NCBI RefSeq assembly: GCF_900141775.1
Contig: NZ_FSRI01000002.1
Span: 391,001-455,000 of the forward strand
Direction of reading: 5' to 3'
Length of the DNA stretch: 64,000 bases
Source: Salinivibrio sp. ES.052
Lineage (GTDB): Bacteria > Pseudomonadota > Gammaproteobacteria > Enterobacterales > Vibrionaceae
The notes under the pieces were generated by a model. It worked only from the letters and a program-made list of their open reading frames with translations. It did no database searches and was not told where the DNA came from. Positions 8,679-17,358 of this stretch are shown here, one piece after another (the stretch's first letter is position 1; the number at the start of each line of letters is the position of its first letter). A program made the translations under genes and the position numbers.

Positions 8679-9610
8679 CCTGATTTTCCTGCTGACAAAG
8701 GTGTGGTCTCTATCTTGGCCTCTTGCTGTCGCTTCGCCCGATAGGCATCAAAGCTAAATATCGCCAAAGCGGCCCAAATAAAGCCGAACGTCGTGGCCTT
8801 GTCGGGGGTGAAAGGTTCGTCATACAAGCCGACGGCGAGTAAAAACATTAAGCTGGGGCCGATGTATTGGAAAAAGCCCAATACCGTCAAGGGTAAGCGG
8901 GTCGCGGCACCGGTAAAGCACAATAACGGTACCGTAGTGATCAAACCGGCCGCCGCCAGCAGCATATTGAGGCTAATCGTGTTGTCGAGCAGGTTGGCGG
9001 TAGGGGTATCGGCAAATTGCCAAAGATAAATCAAAGCCACGGGGAGCAGAGTGCAAGTCTCTACAAACAGACCCGGGACGGCAGGCAGGTTGATTTTTTT
9101 ACGCAGTAAGCCGTAAATCGCAAAGCTGGTGGCAAGTATGAGTGCGATCAATGGTAATGAACCAAAGGTGATCAACTGTACCAATACGCCGACCAACGCC
9201 AGCGCGGCCGCAAGCCACTGCAGACGGCGAAAACGTTCGCCAAGAAAGATTATCCCCAGTGCCACGTTAACCAGTGGATTAATGTAATAGCCAAGGCTGG
9301 CATCCAACATGCGGTTATTGACAATCGCCCAGATAAAAATCAGCCAGTTACAGCCGATAAAGCAAGAAGTGAGCATCAGCATCAACAGTTTTTTCGGCTC
9401 GCGGATAATCGGCTTGAGCTGATAAAAGCGGCGGGTGAAAAAAAGAAGCAATGCCAAAAAAATAAATGACCAAATAACCCGATGCGATAAGATCTCGGGT
9501 GCCGGGATATGATTGACCGTTTTAAAATACATGGGGGCAATGCCCCACATAATGTACGCGGCGAGGGCTAATAGCACGCCTTGACGTGTGCGTTTCGGAT
9601 CAGGAGTCAC
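8675..9610 (-). CDS. rarD: EamA-family transporter RarD
   Basis: A 311-residue drug/metabolite transporter superfamily protein with ten hydrophobic segments. The N terminus KRTRQGVLLALAAYIMWGIAPMYFK and the segment FFQYIGPSLMFLLAV are typical of RarD, a chloramphenicol-sensitivity protein whose natural substrate is unsettled. Translation begins at a GTG (base 9610) preceded by GAGAAAG. It is divergent from recQ, a neighbourhood conserved in vibrios and enterobacteria. Confidence 0.92.
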   Translation of the reverse strand: MTPDPKRTRQGVLLALAAYIMWGIAPMYFKTVNHIPAPEILSHRVIWSFIFLALLLFFTRRFYQLKPIIREPKKLLMLMLTSCFIGCNWLIFIWAIVNNRMLDASLGYYINPLVNVALGIIFLGERFRRLQWLAAALALVGVLVQLITFGSLPLIALILATSFAIYGLLRKKINLPAVPGLFVETCTLLPVALIYLWQFADTPTANLLDNTISLNMLLAAAGLITTVPLLCFTGAATRLPLTVLGFFQYIGPSLMFLLAVGLYDEPFTPDKATTFGFIWAALAIFSFDAYRAKRQQEAKIETTPLSAGKSG

Positions 9611-9778
9611 AGAGCTTTCTCATTATTGATATCGGTCAGGGATGAACATGAATCCATGCATGTTGCCTAGGTGTAACAAGTTGTAAGCGCGGGCGCAAGC
9701 ACCTTTCTCGGTGCTCAGGGTTTCATCGCCTAGAGGGTGTCGGTAGAATGATCGCCAGTTTGAGTAACGAGCTTGATT

Positions 9779-11659
9779 ATGTCCTCCACCCCCGCCCATG
9801 TTGATGCGCTAACGGCTGTTGAAACATCTACTTCTGCTGTTGACCATAGTCCAGCCCTTAAGATGCTTAAAGAGGTGTTTGGTTATCACCAGTTCCGCGA
9901 GGGCCAGCAAGCGGTGATTGATGCGGCGATTGCGGGGCGTGATGCCTTGGTGATTATGCCGACGGGTGGCGGGAAGTCGTTGTGCTATCAGATCCCCGCT
10001 TTGGTGCGTACTGGCTTGACCGTGGTGATTTCACCCTTGATTTCATTGATGAAAGATCAGGTTGACCAGCTTAATGCCAATGGTGTCGCGGCCGCTTGCT
10101 TAAACTCGGCGATGACGCCAGAGGCACAAGCTGAGACGTTACGCGCGTTAAACCACGGTGAGATGAAGCTGCTGTACGTGTCGCCCGAACGCGCCTTAGG
10201 TCGCGACTTTATTCATCGCTTAACGGAGTGGCAACTGGCGTTGATTGCGGTCGATGAAGCGCACTGTATTTCCCAGTGGGGGCATGACTTTCGTCGTGAA
10301 TATGCTTCTTTGGGCCAGCTCAAGCAGTACTTCCCTGATGTGCCGGTGATGGCGTTGACGGCCACCGCGGATGCCACCACGCGTGAAGACATTTTATCGC
10401 GCCTCGCCCTGCATAATCCCCTGGTGCACCTGGGCAGCTTTGATCGTCCCAATATTCGCTATACCTTGTTAGAAAAGCACAAGCCCTTGGCGCAATTGGT
10501 GCATTTTTTAACTGGCCTGCGTGGTCAGTCGGGGATTGTCTATTGTAATAGCCGAAAGCGGGTGGAGCAGGTCACTCAAAAGCTGTGTGACAACAATATG
10601 CTGGCGGCGGCTTACCATGCAGGAATGACCACAGAGGCGCGCGGGTCAGTGCAAGAGGCGTTTCAACGTGACGATGTTAATATTGTGGTGGCCACGGTGG
10701 CGTTTGGGATGGGGATCAATAAGCCCAATGTCCGCTTTGTGGTGCACTATGATGTGCCGCGCAATATTGAATCTTACTACCAAGAAACCGGCCGTGCCGG
10801 ACGAGACGGGCTACCGGCTGAAGCGGTGTTGTTGTACGACCCCTCCGACATGGGATGGCTCCATCGCTGCTTGGAAGAAAAGCCGGATGGGCCCCAAAAG
10901 CAGGTCGAAAGCCATAAACTGACCGCGATGGGCGCGTTTGCCGAAGCGCAAACCTGTCGCCGTTTAGTGCTCCTAAACTACTTTGGCGAGAACCGCCAAA
11001 CCCCCTGTGGTAACTGTGATATTTGCCTCGATCCACCCACGCATTTTGATGGTACCGAGCAGGCGCAAAAGGCGCTCTCTTGTGTTTACCGTGTCAATCA
11101 GGGCTTTGGGGTCGGGTATGTGGTAGAAGTACTGCGCGGCATGCAAAATCAGCGCATTAAAGATCATGGCCATGACAAGCTTTCTACCTATGGCATCGGG
11201 CGAGAGTGGAGCCATGAGTATTGGGTGAGCATCATTCGCCAGCTGATCCACCGTGGCTACTTGATGCAAAACATTGCCCGTAGCTCGGTGCTGCAGTTGA
11301 CCGAACAAGCACGACCATTGCTGCGCAGTGAAATTGCCCTCGAGCTTGCGGTGCCGCGGATTGGCCTCAGCCCACGCACCAAAGCCAACAAGCTGAGCCA
11401 GCGCCATTATGACAAAAAGCTGTTTGCCAAGTTACGCAAGTTACGGAAAGCCATTGCCGATGAAGAAGATATTCCACCTTATGTCGTGTTTAACGACGCA
11501 ACCTTGATGGAGATGGCCGAAATGCTGCCTTCTTCACACGCTGAACTTCTGGCTGTCAGCGGTGTGGGGCAACGCAAACTGGAAAAATTTGGCGATGCGT
11601 TTTTGGACTTGATTGATGATCACCTCGGAATCAGTGAGTACGGATATGGCACTGAGTAA
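9779..11659 (+). CDS. recQ: ATP-dependent DNA helicase RecQ
   Basis: RecQ is a 3'-5' helicase of recombinational repair. The 626-residue protein has Walker A PTGGGKSLCYQ, the DEAH box with VDEAHCISQWGHDFR, helicase C motif VATVAFGMGINKPNVR, and the arginine finger region QETGRAGRDG. The RecQ zinc site follows (CRR then CGNCDIC), then the RQC winged helix and a C-terminal HRDC domain (LLAVSGVGQRKLEKFG). ATG at 9779 is chosen; a TTG two codons earlier is possible. About 15 extra N-terminal residues compared with E. coli look unstructured. Confidence 0.96.
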   Translation: MSSTPAHVDALTAVETSTSAVDHSPALKMLKEVFGYHQFREGQQAVIDAAIAGRDALVIMPTGGGKSLCYQIPALVRTGLTVVISPLISLMKDQVDQLNANGVAAACLNSAMTPEAQAETLRALNHGEMKLLYVSPERALGRDFIHRLTEWQLALIAVDEAHCISQWGHDFRREYASLGQLKQYFPDVPVMALTATADATTREDILSRLALHNPLVHLGSFDRPNIRYTLLEKHKPLAQLVHFLTGLRGQSGIVYCNSRKRVEQVTQKLCDNNMLAAAYHAGMTTEARGSVQEAFQRDDVNIVVATVAFGMGINKPNVRFVVHYDVPRNIESYYQETGRAGRDGLPAEAVLLYDPSDMGWLHRCLEEKPDGPQKQVESHKLTAMGAFAEAQTCRRLVLLNYFGENRQTPCGNCDICLDPPTHFDGTEQAQKALSCVYRVNQGFGVGYVVEVLRGMQNQRIKDHGHDKLSTYGIGREWSHEYWVSIIRQLIHRGYLMQNIARSSVLQLTEQARPLLRSEIALELAVPRIGLSPRTKANKLSQRHYDKKLFAKLRKLRKAIADEEDIPPYVVFNDATLMEMAEMLPSSHAELLAVSGVGQRKLEKFGDAFLDLIDDHLGISEYGYGTE

Positions 11660-11948
11660 TTGGCAACCACTGGCGTCAGACAAGACTTTAGCGTTTTATC
11701 AGCCAGCACTCGATGCCGACAATGCGAGGGCAGTGTGTCAGCCTTTGCTTGAGACGCTTGAGGCACGTGTGCTAGAAAGCCAACAAGACGCTGATATGGT
11801 CACCTGGCTGATTGACTTTGAAGGCACGCGCTTGATGCTCAAGGCGGCCCATTACACCCAGAGTGTATGGCTAGAGCCGCTGGATGCTGACGGTGAAGAG
11901 GTGATTGCTTTTTTACGCCGCTGGTGGACGCGTCATCCGCCTCTCTAA
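11646..11948 (+). CDS. DUF3630 family protein
   Basis: A 100-residue soluble protein resembling the DUF3630 family found beside recQ in vibrios. It has an FEGTRLMLKAAHYTQSVWLEP strand-rich segment and a Trp-rich end (FLRRWW). No catalytic motif is visible and the function is unknown. The start at 11646 overlaps the last 14 bases of recQ in another frame, which suggests translational coupling; an ATG at 11613 in the same frame would overlap more and has no better ribosome site. Confidence 0.75.
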   Translation: MALSNWQPLASDKTLAFYQPALDADNARAVCQPLLETLEARVLESQQDADMVTWLIDFEGTRLMLKAAHYTQSVWLEPLDADGEEVIAFLRRWWTRHPPL

Positions 11949-11977
11949 ATTGCACTGGCACCATCGTTTGATTGCTG

Positions 11978-11983
11978 TATAAT
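11978..11983 (+). promoter_or_regulatory. yhhQ -10 promoter element
   Basis: A perfect TATAAT at 11978-11983 lies about 35 bases upstream of the preQ1 aptamer. No convincing -35 hexamer is found at 16-18 bases. The predicted transcript starts near 11990, so that the leader contains the hairpin at 11996-12015 and then the aptamer. Confidence 0.55.
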
Positions 11984-11995
11984 TCGCCACCTCGC

Positions 11996-12056
11996 GCTGC
12001 CTGTCGACAGGTAGCTAAGTATTTTGGGTTCCCTCGCCCCCAATAACAAAAAGGTG
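11996..12056 (+). promoter_or_regulatory. preQ1-I riboswitch in the yhhQ leader
   Basis: After an 8-bp leader hairpin (11996-12015, TCGA loop) the sequence folds as a class I preQ1 aptamer. P1 is TTGGG (12024-12028) pairing CCCAA (12039-12043). Loop L1 is TTC. The pseudoknot is CCT (12032-12034) pairing AGG (12052-12054) across an A-rich loop TAACAAAA. This matches the B. subtilis queC aptamer layout piece by piece. The AGG is also the Shine-Dalgarno (AAGGTG) for the ATG at 12061, so ligand binding should hide the ribosome site. Confidence 0.85.
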
Positions 12057-12060
12057 CACT

Positions 12061-12729
12061 ATGAGCCACTTTTCTCTTGCTCAGCAGCGTAAAGCGCTGG
12101 GCTATCTCGTTATTTTCCATCTTTTGATCATCGCATCCAGTAACTACTTGGTGCAGATCCCCTTTACGGTTTGGGGTTTCCATACCACGTGGGGCGCATT
12201 TACCTTTCCGTTCATCTTTCTGGCGACCGATCTCACGGTGAGAATATATGGTCCGGCGTTGGCGCGCCGCATTATTTTATTCGTGATGATGCCCGCGTTG
12301 CTGATTTCCTATGTGCTATCGGTTTTGTTTTATCAAGGTAGCTATCAAGGCTTTGCTGAGTTGGGCACGTTCAATATCACCGTCGCCCGAATTGCGATAG
12401 CCAGCTTTATGGCTTATCTGCTCGGCCAGATCTTAGATATTCACGTATTCAACCGCTTGCGCCAGCAGCGCCAATGGTGGGTCGCGCCGAGTTGTTCCAC
12501 CTTGTTTGGTAATGCCTCAGACACGCTCGCCTTTTTCGCGATTGCATTTTACCAAAGCCAAGATGCGTTTATGGCGGAGCACTGGGTCGAGATTGCTTTT
12601 GTCGACTATGCCTTTAAGCTGATTATTAGCTTGGGGCTGTTTATTCCTATGTATGGGGTGTTACTCAACTTGATTATTCGGCGCATCACACAGGTGACGC
12701 CGTCGGCGACGGTACAGCAAACGTCCTAA
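12061..12729 (+). CDS. yhhQ: queuosine-precursor transporter YhhQ
   Basis: A 222-residue integral membrane protein of the YhhQ/QPTR family, which imports the queuosine precursors preQ0 and preQ1. Typical segments are WGAFTFPFIFLATDLTVRIYG, SFMAYLLGQILDIHVFNRL and STLFGNASDTLAFF; about six hydrophobic helices are visible. Its substrate assignment is strongly supported by the preQ1-I riboswitch directly upstream, which overlaps its ribosome site. A strong terminator follows 14 bases after the stop. Confidence 0.94.
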   Translation: MSHFSLAQQRKALGYLVIFHLLIIASSNYLVQIPFTVWGFHTTWGAFTFPFIFLATDLTVRIYGPALARRIILFVMMPALLISYVLSVLFYQGSYQGFAELGTFNITVARIAIASFMAYLLGQILDIHVFNRLRQQRQWWVAPSCSTLFGNASDTLAFFAIAFYQSQDAFMAEHWVEIAFVDYAFKLIISLGLFIPMYGVLLNLIIRRITQVTPSATVQQTS

Positions 12730-12743
12730 TTAGTAGCAGAATA

Positions 12744-12769
12744 AAGAGTCGCATCGCGGCTCTTTTTTT
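12744..12769 (+). terminator. yhhQ terminator
   Basis: AGAGTCGC pairs with GCGGCTCT (one G-T wobble) around a 3-base ATC loop, followed by a run of seven T. Confidence 0.88.
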
Positions 12770-12861
12770 ACATCAGCTTACCGACTACCGCCTTTATTTT
12801 GAGAAGCAGATCAATAAATGTACAGCGAATAAAAAATAAACGTATTTTCTTCTTGATTAAC

Positions 12862-12880
12862 GATAATGAGAATGGTTATT
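12862..12880 (+). promoter_or_regulatory. Fur box of ryhB copy 1
   Basis: GATAATGAGAATGGTTATT matches the 19-bp Fur consensus (GATAATGATAATCATTATC) at most positions. It overlaps the likely -10 (TATTAT, 12877-12882) of the first RyhB RNA, so Fe-Fur would occlude RNA polymerase. Confidence 0.85.
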
Positions 12881-12888
12881 ATTAGCTT

Positions 12889-13029
12889 GCAATCAGGGAC
12901 ACGACACGACGTCCCCTGAAGGCACGACATTGCTCACATTGCTTCCAGTGTATTAGCGGGGCGCTTATCAGACAGTGATTAAGTTAGTCCGTTTTTGCTA
13001 GGCGACACCTTTCGGGGTGTCGCTTTTTT
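12889..13029 (+). ncRNA. ryhB1: RyhB small RNA, copy 1
   Basis: RyhB is the Hfq-dependent iron-sparing RNA that base-pairs with mRNAs of iron-using proteins. The conserved core runs 12916-12954 (CTGAAGGCACGACATTGC and on through TCACATTGCTTCCAG), nearly identical to the E. coli RyhB seed region. The predicted 5' end near 12889 (GCAATCAGGGAC) resembles the E. coli 5' end and forms a stem with GTCCCCTG. The RNA ends at a terminator with an 8-bp stem (13002-13009 with 13016-13023) and six T. Length about 141 bases, shorter than the V. cholerae RNA as I recall it. A Fur box covers its promoter. A second copy follows 312 bases downstream. Confidence 0.9.
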
Positions 13030-13170
13030 CTTTTTTGGGCAATGGCCTTTGCTTTTCGAACGATGGTTATTGGCGTGCTGGCTGTGGGTGCAATGAAAGT
13101 TTGATGACAGCGAGCGAGTCTGAGCACAAGATCAACAAATGAAAAAGATTCTCAATTAAGTGTTGAAAAC

Positions 13171-13189
13171 GGTAATGAGAATGGTTATT
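13171..13189 (+). promoter_or_regulatory. Fur box of ryhB copy 2
   Basis: GGTAATGAGAATGGTTATT differs from the copy 1 Fur box at one base and has the same position relative to its RNA. The likely -10 is TATTGT (13186-13191). Confidence 0.82.
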
Positions 13190-13197
13190 GTTAACTT

Positions 13198-13347
13198 GTC
13201 TTCAGGGCCAAGCCCACATGCTCAGCGCTGAAGGCACGACATTGCTCACATTGCTTCCAGTGTATTGGGGCCAGCAAACTGTTACTAAGACAGCTTTGAT
13301 TTTGCGCTCACTTGTTATAGCGACGCCCATCTCGGCGTCGCTTTTTT
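13198..13347 (+). ncRNA. ryhB2: RyhB small RNA, copy 2
   Basis: A second complete RyhB unit in tandem with copy 1. Its 39-base core (13228-13266) is identical to that of copy 1. The flanks differ: the 5' part forms a stem CTTCAG/CTGAAG, and the 3' part is longer and A/T richer. It ends at its own terminator (AGCGACGCC, 13319-13327, with GGCGTCGCT, 13334-13342, then six T). It has its own Fur box. The upstream flanks share AGATCAA(T/C)AAATG (12808 and 13129), indicating that the duplication included the promoter region. The terminator faces the convergent elbB gene. Confidence 0.88.
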
Positions 13348-13384
13348 CTTTTCTCTTCTTTGTCTCTTTGTGGATGAGCGTGGC

Positions 13385-14035
13385 TTAGGCGAGCTCAACC
13401 AATTTTTTTACCATACGATTGATGCCAACGGCCGCATCAGTGACGGATGTCGCGAGCATATAGGCGGGGGTGGAAAGCAGATGGTGGCGTTGGTCGAGAA
13501 CATAATCCGACACCGGACAGTCGATATGTTCACCGCCCATACGATTAAAGGCGGCGGCGATGTCAGGTTCATTGCCGATGGTGCCTTTGACGCCTTTGGG
13601 GTAGATCTGTGGGATCATGATCGGTGCGATACACATATAGCCGGCGGGCTTTTCTGCACGAGAAAAGGCTTGGCAGACGGCGAGCATATCTTGGTGTACC
13701 TGAACCGGATCGCCATTGTAAGCAAAGTCTGATAAGTTCTTGGCAGCGCCAAAGCCACCGGGAACGAGCAAGGCGTCGAAGTGATCGACGTTCAGCTCAG
13801 TCAGTGGAAGAATATCTCCACGTACAATGCGGCTGGCTTCAGTGAGCACATTACGCGTTTCGCTCATCGGCTCGCCAGTGCGATGATCGATCACATGGTG
13901 CTGATCGATATCTGGGGCGAAACACTGCCATTGTGCATCGTTTTGTTCGAGTGCTAGCAGGGATAACACGGTTTCTTGGATCTCTGCGCCGTCAAAGACG
14001 CCACAGCCAGATAAGATCACAGCCACCTTTTTCAT
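13385..14035 (-). CDS. elbB: DJ-1/PfpI-family glyoxalase-like protein ElbB
   Basis: A 217-residue protein of the class I glutamine amidotransferase-like/DJ-1 superfamily, the same length as E. coli ElbB (reported as a glyoxalase, also named enhancing lycopene biosynthesis protein 2). Visible motifs are KVAVILSGCGVFDGAEI, ALLVPGGFGAAKNL and the nucleophile-elbow region CQAFSRAEKPAGYMCIAP. The start at 14035 has AGGAGAGC at the right distance; the longer frame from 14083 is not needed. Confidence 0.93.
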   Translation of the reverse strand: MKKVAVILSGCGVFDGAEIQETVLSLLALEQNDAQWQCFAPDIDQHHVIDHRTGEPMSETRNVLTEASRIVRGDILPLTELNVDHFDALLVPGGFGAAKNLSDFAYNGDPVQVHQDMLAVCQAFSRAEKPAGYMCIAPIMIPQIYPKGVKGTIGNEPDIAAAFNRMGGEHIDCPVSDYVLDQRHHLLSTPAYMLATSVTDAAVGINRMVKKLVELA

Positions 14036-14232
14036 CACGCTCTCCTTGTATCGATATTTAAACATCGTGATCCGTGTGGGCAATACACAACGATCAACGA
14101 TGCTTGTTGACGGTCATGTTTATCAGTGTCGCATTGGCGTTGAGTTATGCGAAAGCTTAACCAAGTTCGACAATGAAATTGGTGATTATCTCCGCAGTTT
14201 ATGATGACTTTCTCTGCAACCTTTAGCAGAGA

Positions 14233-14394
14233 GATCAATTTCTTTTTCCACATCACAAGATCCTTTATCGATCAAGATCAGGATCCTGTTATTAAATTCA
14301 AGATATTGTTTTTATTGAATAAAAACTTCAATTTTTGTTTAAATTTAGACGGGATCAAAATCCTATAAAATATTTACCAACAAAGTTATCCACA
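14233..14394 (+). promoter_or_regulatory. polA upstream region with GATC cluster and DnaA box
   Basis: The 456-base gap between elbB and polA holds no gene. Six Dam sites (GATC) lie within 124 bases, at 14233, 14259, 14270, 14276, 14282 and 14353. They are followed by a strongly AT-rich stretch (14286-14345), a possible -10 TATAAA (14364-14369) and a perfect DnaA box TTATCCACA (14386-14394). DnaA control of polA has been reported in E. coli. The box would lie just inside the polA leader. Only one perfect DnaA box was found, so this is probably a regulatory region and not an origin. Confidence 0.6.
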
Positions 14395-14491
14395 AACAGT
14401 CCGTCTTGGGAGAAAAACCATGGTTAACAGGGGTCACGACTCGTGGCATGCTTAGCGACTAACGTGTTTAACTGGCAATCAAGATACTGAT

Positions 14492-17242
14492 ATGGCAACT
14501 CTTCCCGATAACCCTCTTATCCTGGTCGATGGCTCCTCTTACCTTTACCGGGCCTACCATGCATCACCAAGTCTAACCAATAGTGACGGTGAGCCGACGG
14601 GAGCTGTATATGGTGTAGTGAATATGCTGCGAAGCCTATTACGTCAATACCCGCACTCACATGTCGCGGTGATTTTTGATGCCAAAGGGAAGACGTTCCG
14701 TGATGACATGTATGAACAGTACAAAGCGAATCGCCCCCCGATGCCCGATGATTTACGCGGGCAAATTGCGCCGTTACACAAAATCATCAAAGCTATGGGC
14801 TTGCCATTATTAGCCGTTGAAGGGGTTGAAGCTGATGATGTGATTGGCACACTGGCCACCCAAGCCTCGAAAGCGGGTATGCCGGTATTGATCAGCACGG
14901 GTGATAAAGACATGGCCCAGCTTGTGGATCAGCATGTCACCCTCATTAATACCATGACCAATGTGGTGATGGACCCGGATGCGGTCCGCGAAAAATATGG
15001 TTTCGGCCCTGAACATATCATTGATTATCTCGCGCTGATGGGTGACAAGGTCGATAACATTCCTGGTGTACCGGGCGTGGGCGATAAAACCGCGACGGCG
15101 CTGATTGCCAACCTTGGCGGCTTGGATGATATCTACGCCAATCTGGATAAAATTGCTGATCTGAGCTTCCGCGGCGCCAAGAGCATGGCAAAAAAGCTGA
15201 CAGAGAATAAAGAAGGCGCCTATCTTTCTTATCAATTAGCCACCATCAAATTGGATGTGGCACTTGATTTCACGCCGCAACAACTGATTAAGCAAGCGCC
15301 AGATAATGACACCTTGGTGACCATGTATCGTGATTTACAGTTTCGTCGTTGGCTCAAAGAGCTCGATGAGGGGGATGCGCCAGAGGAAGCAACCTCCGAT
15401 GAGCCCCTCTCGCAGGCTGTCAATATTGAGCGTGATAATTACCAAACCGTGTTCACCCTTGAGGAGTTAGAGGCGTGGCTAGAGAAAATTCACCAAGCCG
15501 ATGTGGTCGCGGTCGATACGGAAACGGATAGCCTTAATTACATGGAAGCCAATTTGGTCGGCATTTCGTTTGCCGTTGCCCCTGGCGAGGCGGCTTATGT
15601 GCCGGTTTCACATGATTATTTGGAAGCACCTGCACAGTTATCCCTGGAGGAAGTGTTGAGCGTGTTGCGTCCTTGGTTGGAAGACCCTTCAGCGGTGAAA
15701 GTCGGCCAGAATCTGAAATATGATGCCAGTGTGTTTGCGCGTCATAACGTGACGCTAAAAGGGATTGCCTATGACACCATGCTGGAGTCGTACGTCTACA
15801 ACAGTGTGGCGGGACGCCATGACATGGGCAGCCTCGCTGAGCGCTATTTGCAGCACACCTGCATCAGTTTTGAAGACATTGCCGGGAAAGGCAAGAAACA
15901 ACTGACCTTTAACCAAATCCCTTTAGAGCAAGCCGCTCCTTATGCCGCGGAAGACGCCGATGTCACCTTGCGTTTGCATCACTACTTAATTGGTCGCGTC
16001 ACCAGCGATGAGAAACTGAAAACCATTTTTGAGTTTTATGAAATGCCATTGGTGAATGTGCTCTCGAGGATGGAAAGGCATGGCGTACGCATCGATAAAG
16101 ACAAACTGGCCACCCAATCAGAGACGTTGCATACGCGTTTGATTGAACTGGAACGCGAGGCTTTTGAGATTGCTGGCGAAGAATTTAACTTAAGCTCGCC
16201 TAAGCAATTACAGGCGATCTTGTTTGAGAAAATGGGTCTGCCCGTGGTGAAGAAGACCCCATCCGGCAGCCCCTCGACCAATGAAGAGGTGCTTCAAGAG
16301 CTCTCGCTCGATTACCCGCTGCCTGCACGGATTTTGGAATACCGTGGGCTGGCAAAACTCAAGTCAACCTACACGGACAAGTTGCCGCGCATGATCAATG
16401 CGCAAACGGGCCGCGTGCATACCTCGTATCATCAAGCTGTCACTGCGACCGGGCGGTTATCGTCAACCGATCCAAACTTACAGAATATCCCGATTCGGAA
16501 CGAGCAGGGCCGCCGTATTCGTGAAGCCTTCACCGCGGAACCGGATCATACGATTTTGGCGGTGGATTACTCGCAAATCGAATTGCGGATTATGGCGCAC
16601 CTATCCGGTGATAAAGCCTTGCTAGAAGCGTTCCGTGACGGCAAAGATATTCACGCCGCCACCGCAGCGGAAGTGATGGGGGTGAGTCTTGATGAGGTCA
16701 CCAGTGAGCAGCGTCGCCGCGCCAAAGCGATCAACTTTGGTCTGATTTATGGTATGAGTGCCTTTGGCCTCTCGCGCCAGCTCGGCATTGGTCGCCATGA
16801 AGCGCAAACCTACATGGACACCTACTTTGAGCGTTATCCGGGCGTGAAAGCGTATATGGATAGCACTCGTGAGCAAGCGGCAGAAAAAGGCTATGTTGAA
16901 ACCATCTTTGGCCGCCGCTTGTACTTGCCTGAAATAAAATCACGCAATGGCATGCGCCGTAAAGGGGCGGAGCGGGCCGCAATTAACGCGCCGATGCAAG
17001 GTACCGCGGCGGATATTATTAAGCGCGCGATGATTTTGGTCGATCAGTGGATCCAAGCGAATGCGGCTGATGACGCTCGTTTGGTGATGCAGGTACATGA
17101 TGAGTTAGTGCTGGAAGTAAAAACGTCATCAATGTCCAAAGTTGAAAGCCAAGTACGGAAATTGATGGAGTCTGCCGCTGACCTGGATGTGCCTTTGATC
17201 GCTGAGGCGGGATCCGGGGATAACTGGGGAGAAGCCCACTAA
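14492..17242 (+). CDS. polA: DNA polymerase I
   Basis: A 916-residue, three-domain polymerase I used for Okazaki fragment maturation and repair synthesis. The N-terminal 5' nuclease (about 1-290) starts [16 protein letters not shown] and has [12 protein letters not shown] and KDMAQLVD. The 3'-5' exonuclease is active by sequence: VDTETDSL (about 340), NLKYDASV, and YAAEDADV. The polymerase domain has motif [18 protein letters not shown] (about 690), motif [15 protein letters not shown] and motif [12 protein letters not shown] (about 867). The ribosome site is weak (AAGATACTGAT). Followed by a terminator, then by an IS insertion and Spot 42. Confidence 0.98.
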   Translation: MATLPDNPLILVDGSSYLYRAYHASPSLTNSDGEPTGAVYGVVNMLRSLLRQYPHSHVAVIFDAKGKTFRDDMYEQYKANRPPMPDDLRGQIAPLHKIIKAMGLPLLAVEGVEADDVIGTLATQASKAGMPVLISTGDKDMAQLVDQHVTLINTMTNVVMDPDAVREKYGFGPEHIIDYLALMGDKVDNIPGVPGVGDKTATALIANLGGLDDIYANLDKIADLSFRGAKSMAKKLTENKEGAYLSYQLATIKLDVALDFTPQQLIKQAPDNDTLVTMYRDLQFRRWLKELDEGDAPEEATSDEPLSQAVNIERDNYQTVFTLEELEAWLEKIHQADVVAVDTETDSLNYMEANLVGISFAVAPGEAAYVPVSHDYLEAPAQLSLEEVLSVLRPWLEDPSAVKVGQNLKYDASVFARHNVTLKGIAYDTMLESYVYNSVAGRHDMGSLAERYLQHTCISFEDIAGKGKKQLTFNQIPLEQAAPYAAEDADVTLRLHHYLIGRVTSDEKLKTIFEFYEMPLVNVLSRMERHGVRIDKDKLATQSETLHTRLIELEREAFEIAGEEFNLSSPKQLQAILFEKMGLPVVKKTPSGSPSTNEEVLQELSLDYPLPARILEYRGLAKLKSTYTDKLPRMINAQTGRVHTSYHQAVTATGRLSSTDPNLQNIPIRNEQGRRIREAFTAEPDHTILAVDYSQIELRIMAHLSGDKALLEAFRDGKDIHAATAAEVMGVSLDEVTSEQRRRAKAINFGLIYGMSAFGLSRQLGIGRHEAQTYMDTYFERYPGVKAYMDSTREQAAEKGYVETIFGRRLYLPEIKSRNGMRRKGAERAAINAPMQGTAADIIKRAMILVDQWIQANAADDARLVMQVHDELVLEVKTSSMSKVESQVRKLMESAADLDVPLIAEAGSGDNWGEAH

Positions 17243-17280
17243 ATTCAGGGTTTTCATTGACCTTTCTGTCTTTTTATACC

Positions 17281-17309
17281 AAAAGCCGATATTTACATCG
17301 GCTTTTTTT
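17281..17309 (+). terminator. polA terminator
   Basis: AAAGCCGAT pairs with ATCGGCTTT around an ATTTAC loop and is followed by T7. The left end of the IS3 element lies 9 bases further on. Confidence 0.88.
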
Positions 17310-17358
17310 GTTGACTATGTCCCGTCCTGAAATACGTTGACATAAAGAGGACTTCTTT

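Noticed and set aside
13188..13388. 66-residue open frame over ryhB copy 2
   Set aside because: It covers the small RNA and its terminator and has no recognisable protein features.
14035..14256. 73-residue minus-strand open frame upstream of elbB
   Set aside because: No ribosome site or protein family; it lies in the elbB-polA regulatory gap.
14233..14394. Possible chromosomal origin (oriC) upstream of polA
   Set aside because: GATC density, AT-rich tract and a DnaA box look origin-like, but only one perfect DnaA box is present, and vibrio origins lie beside mioC/mnmG, which are absent.
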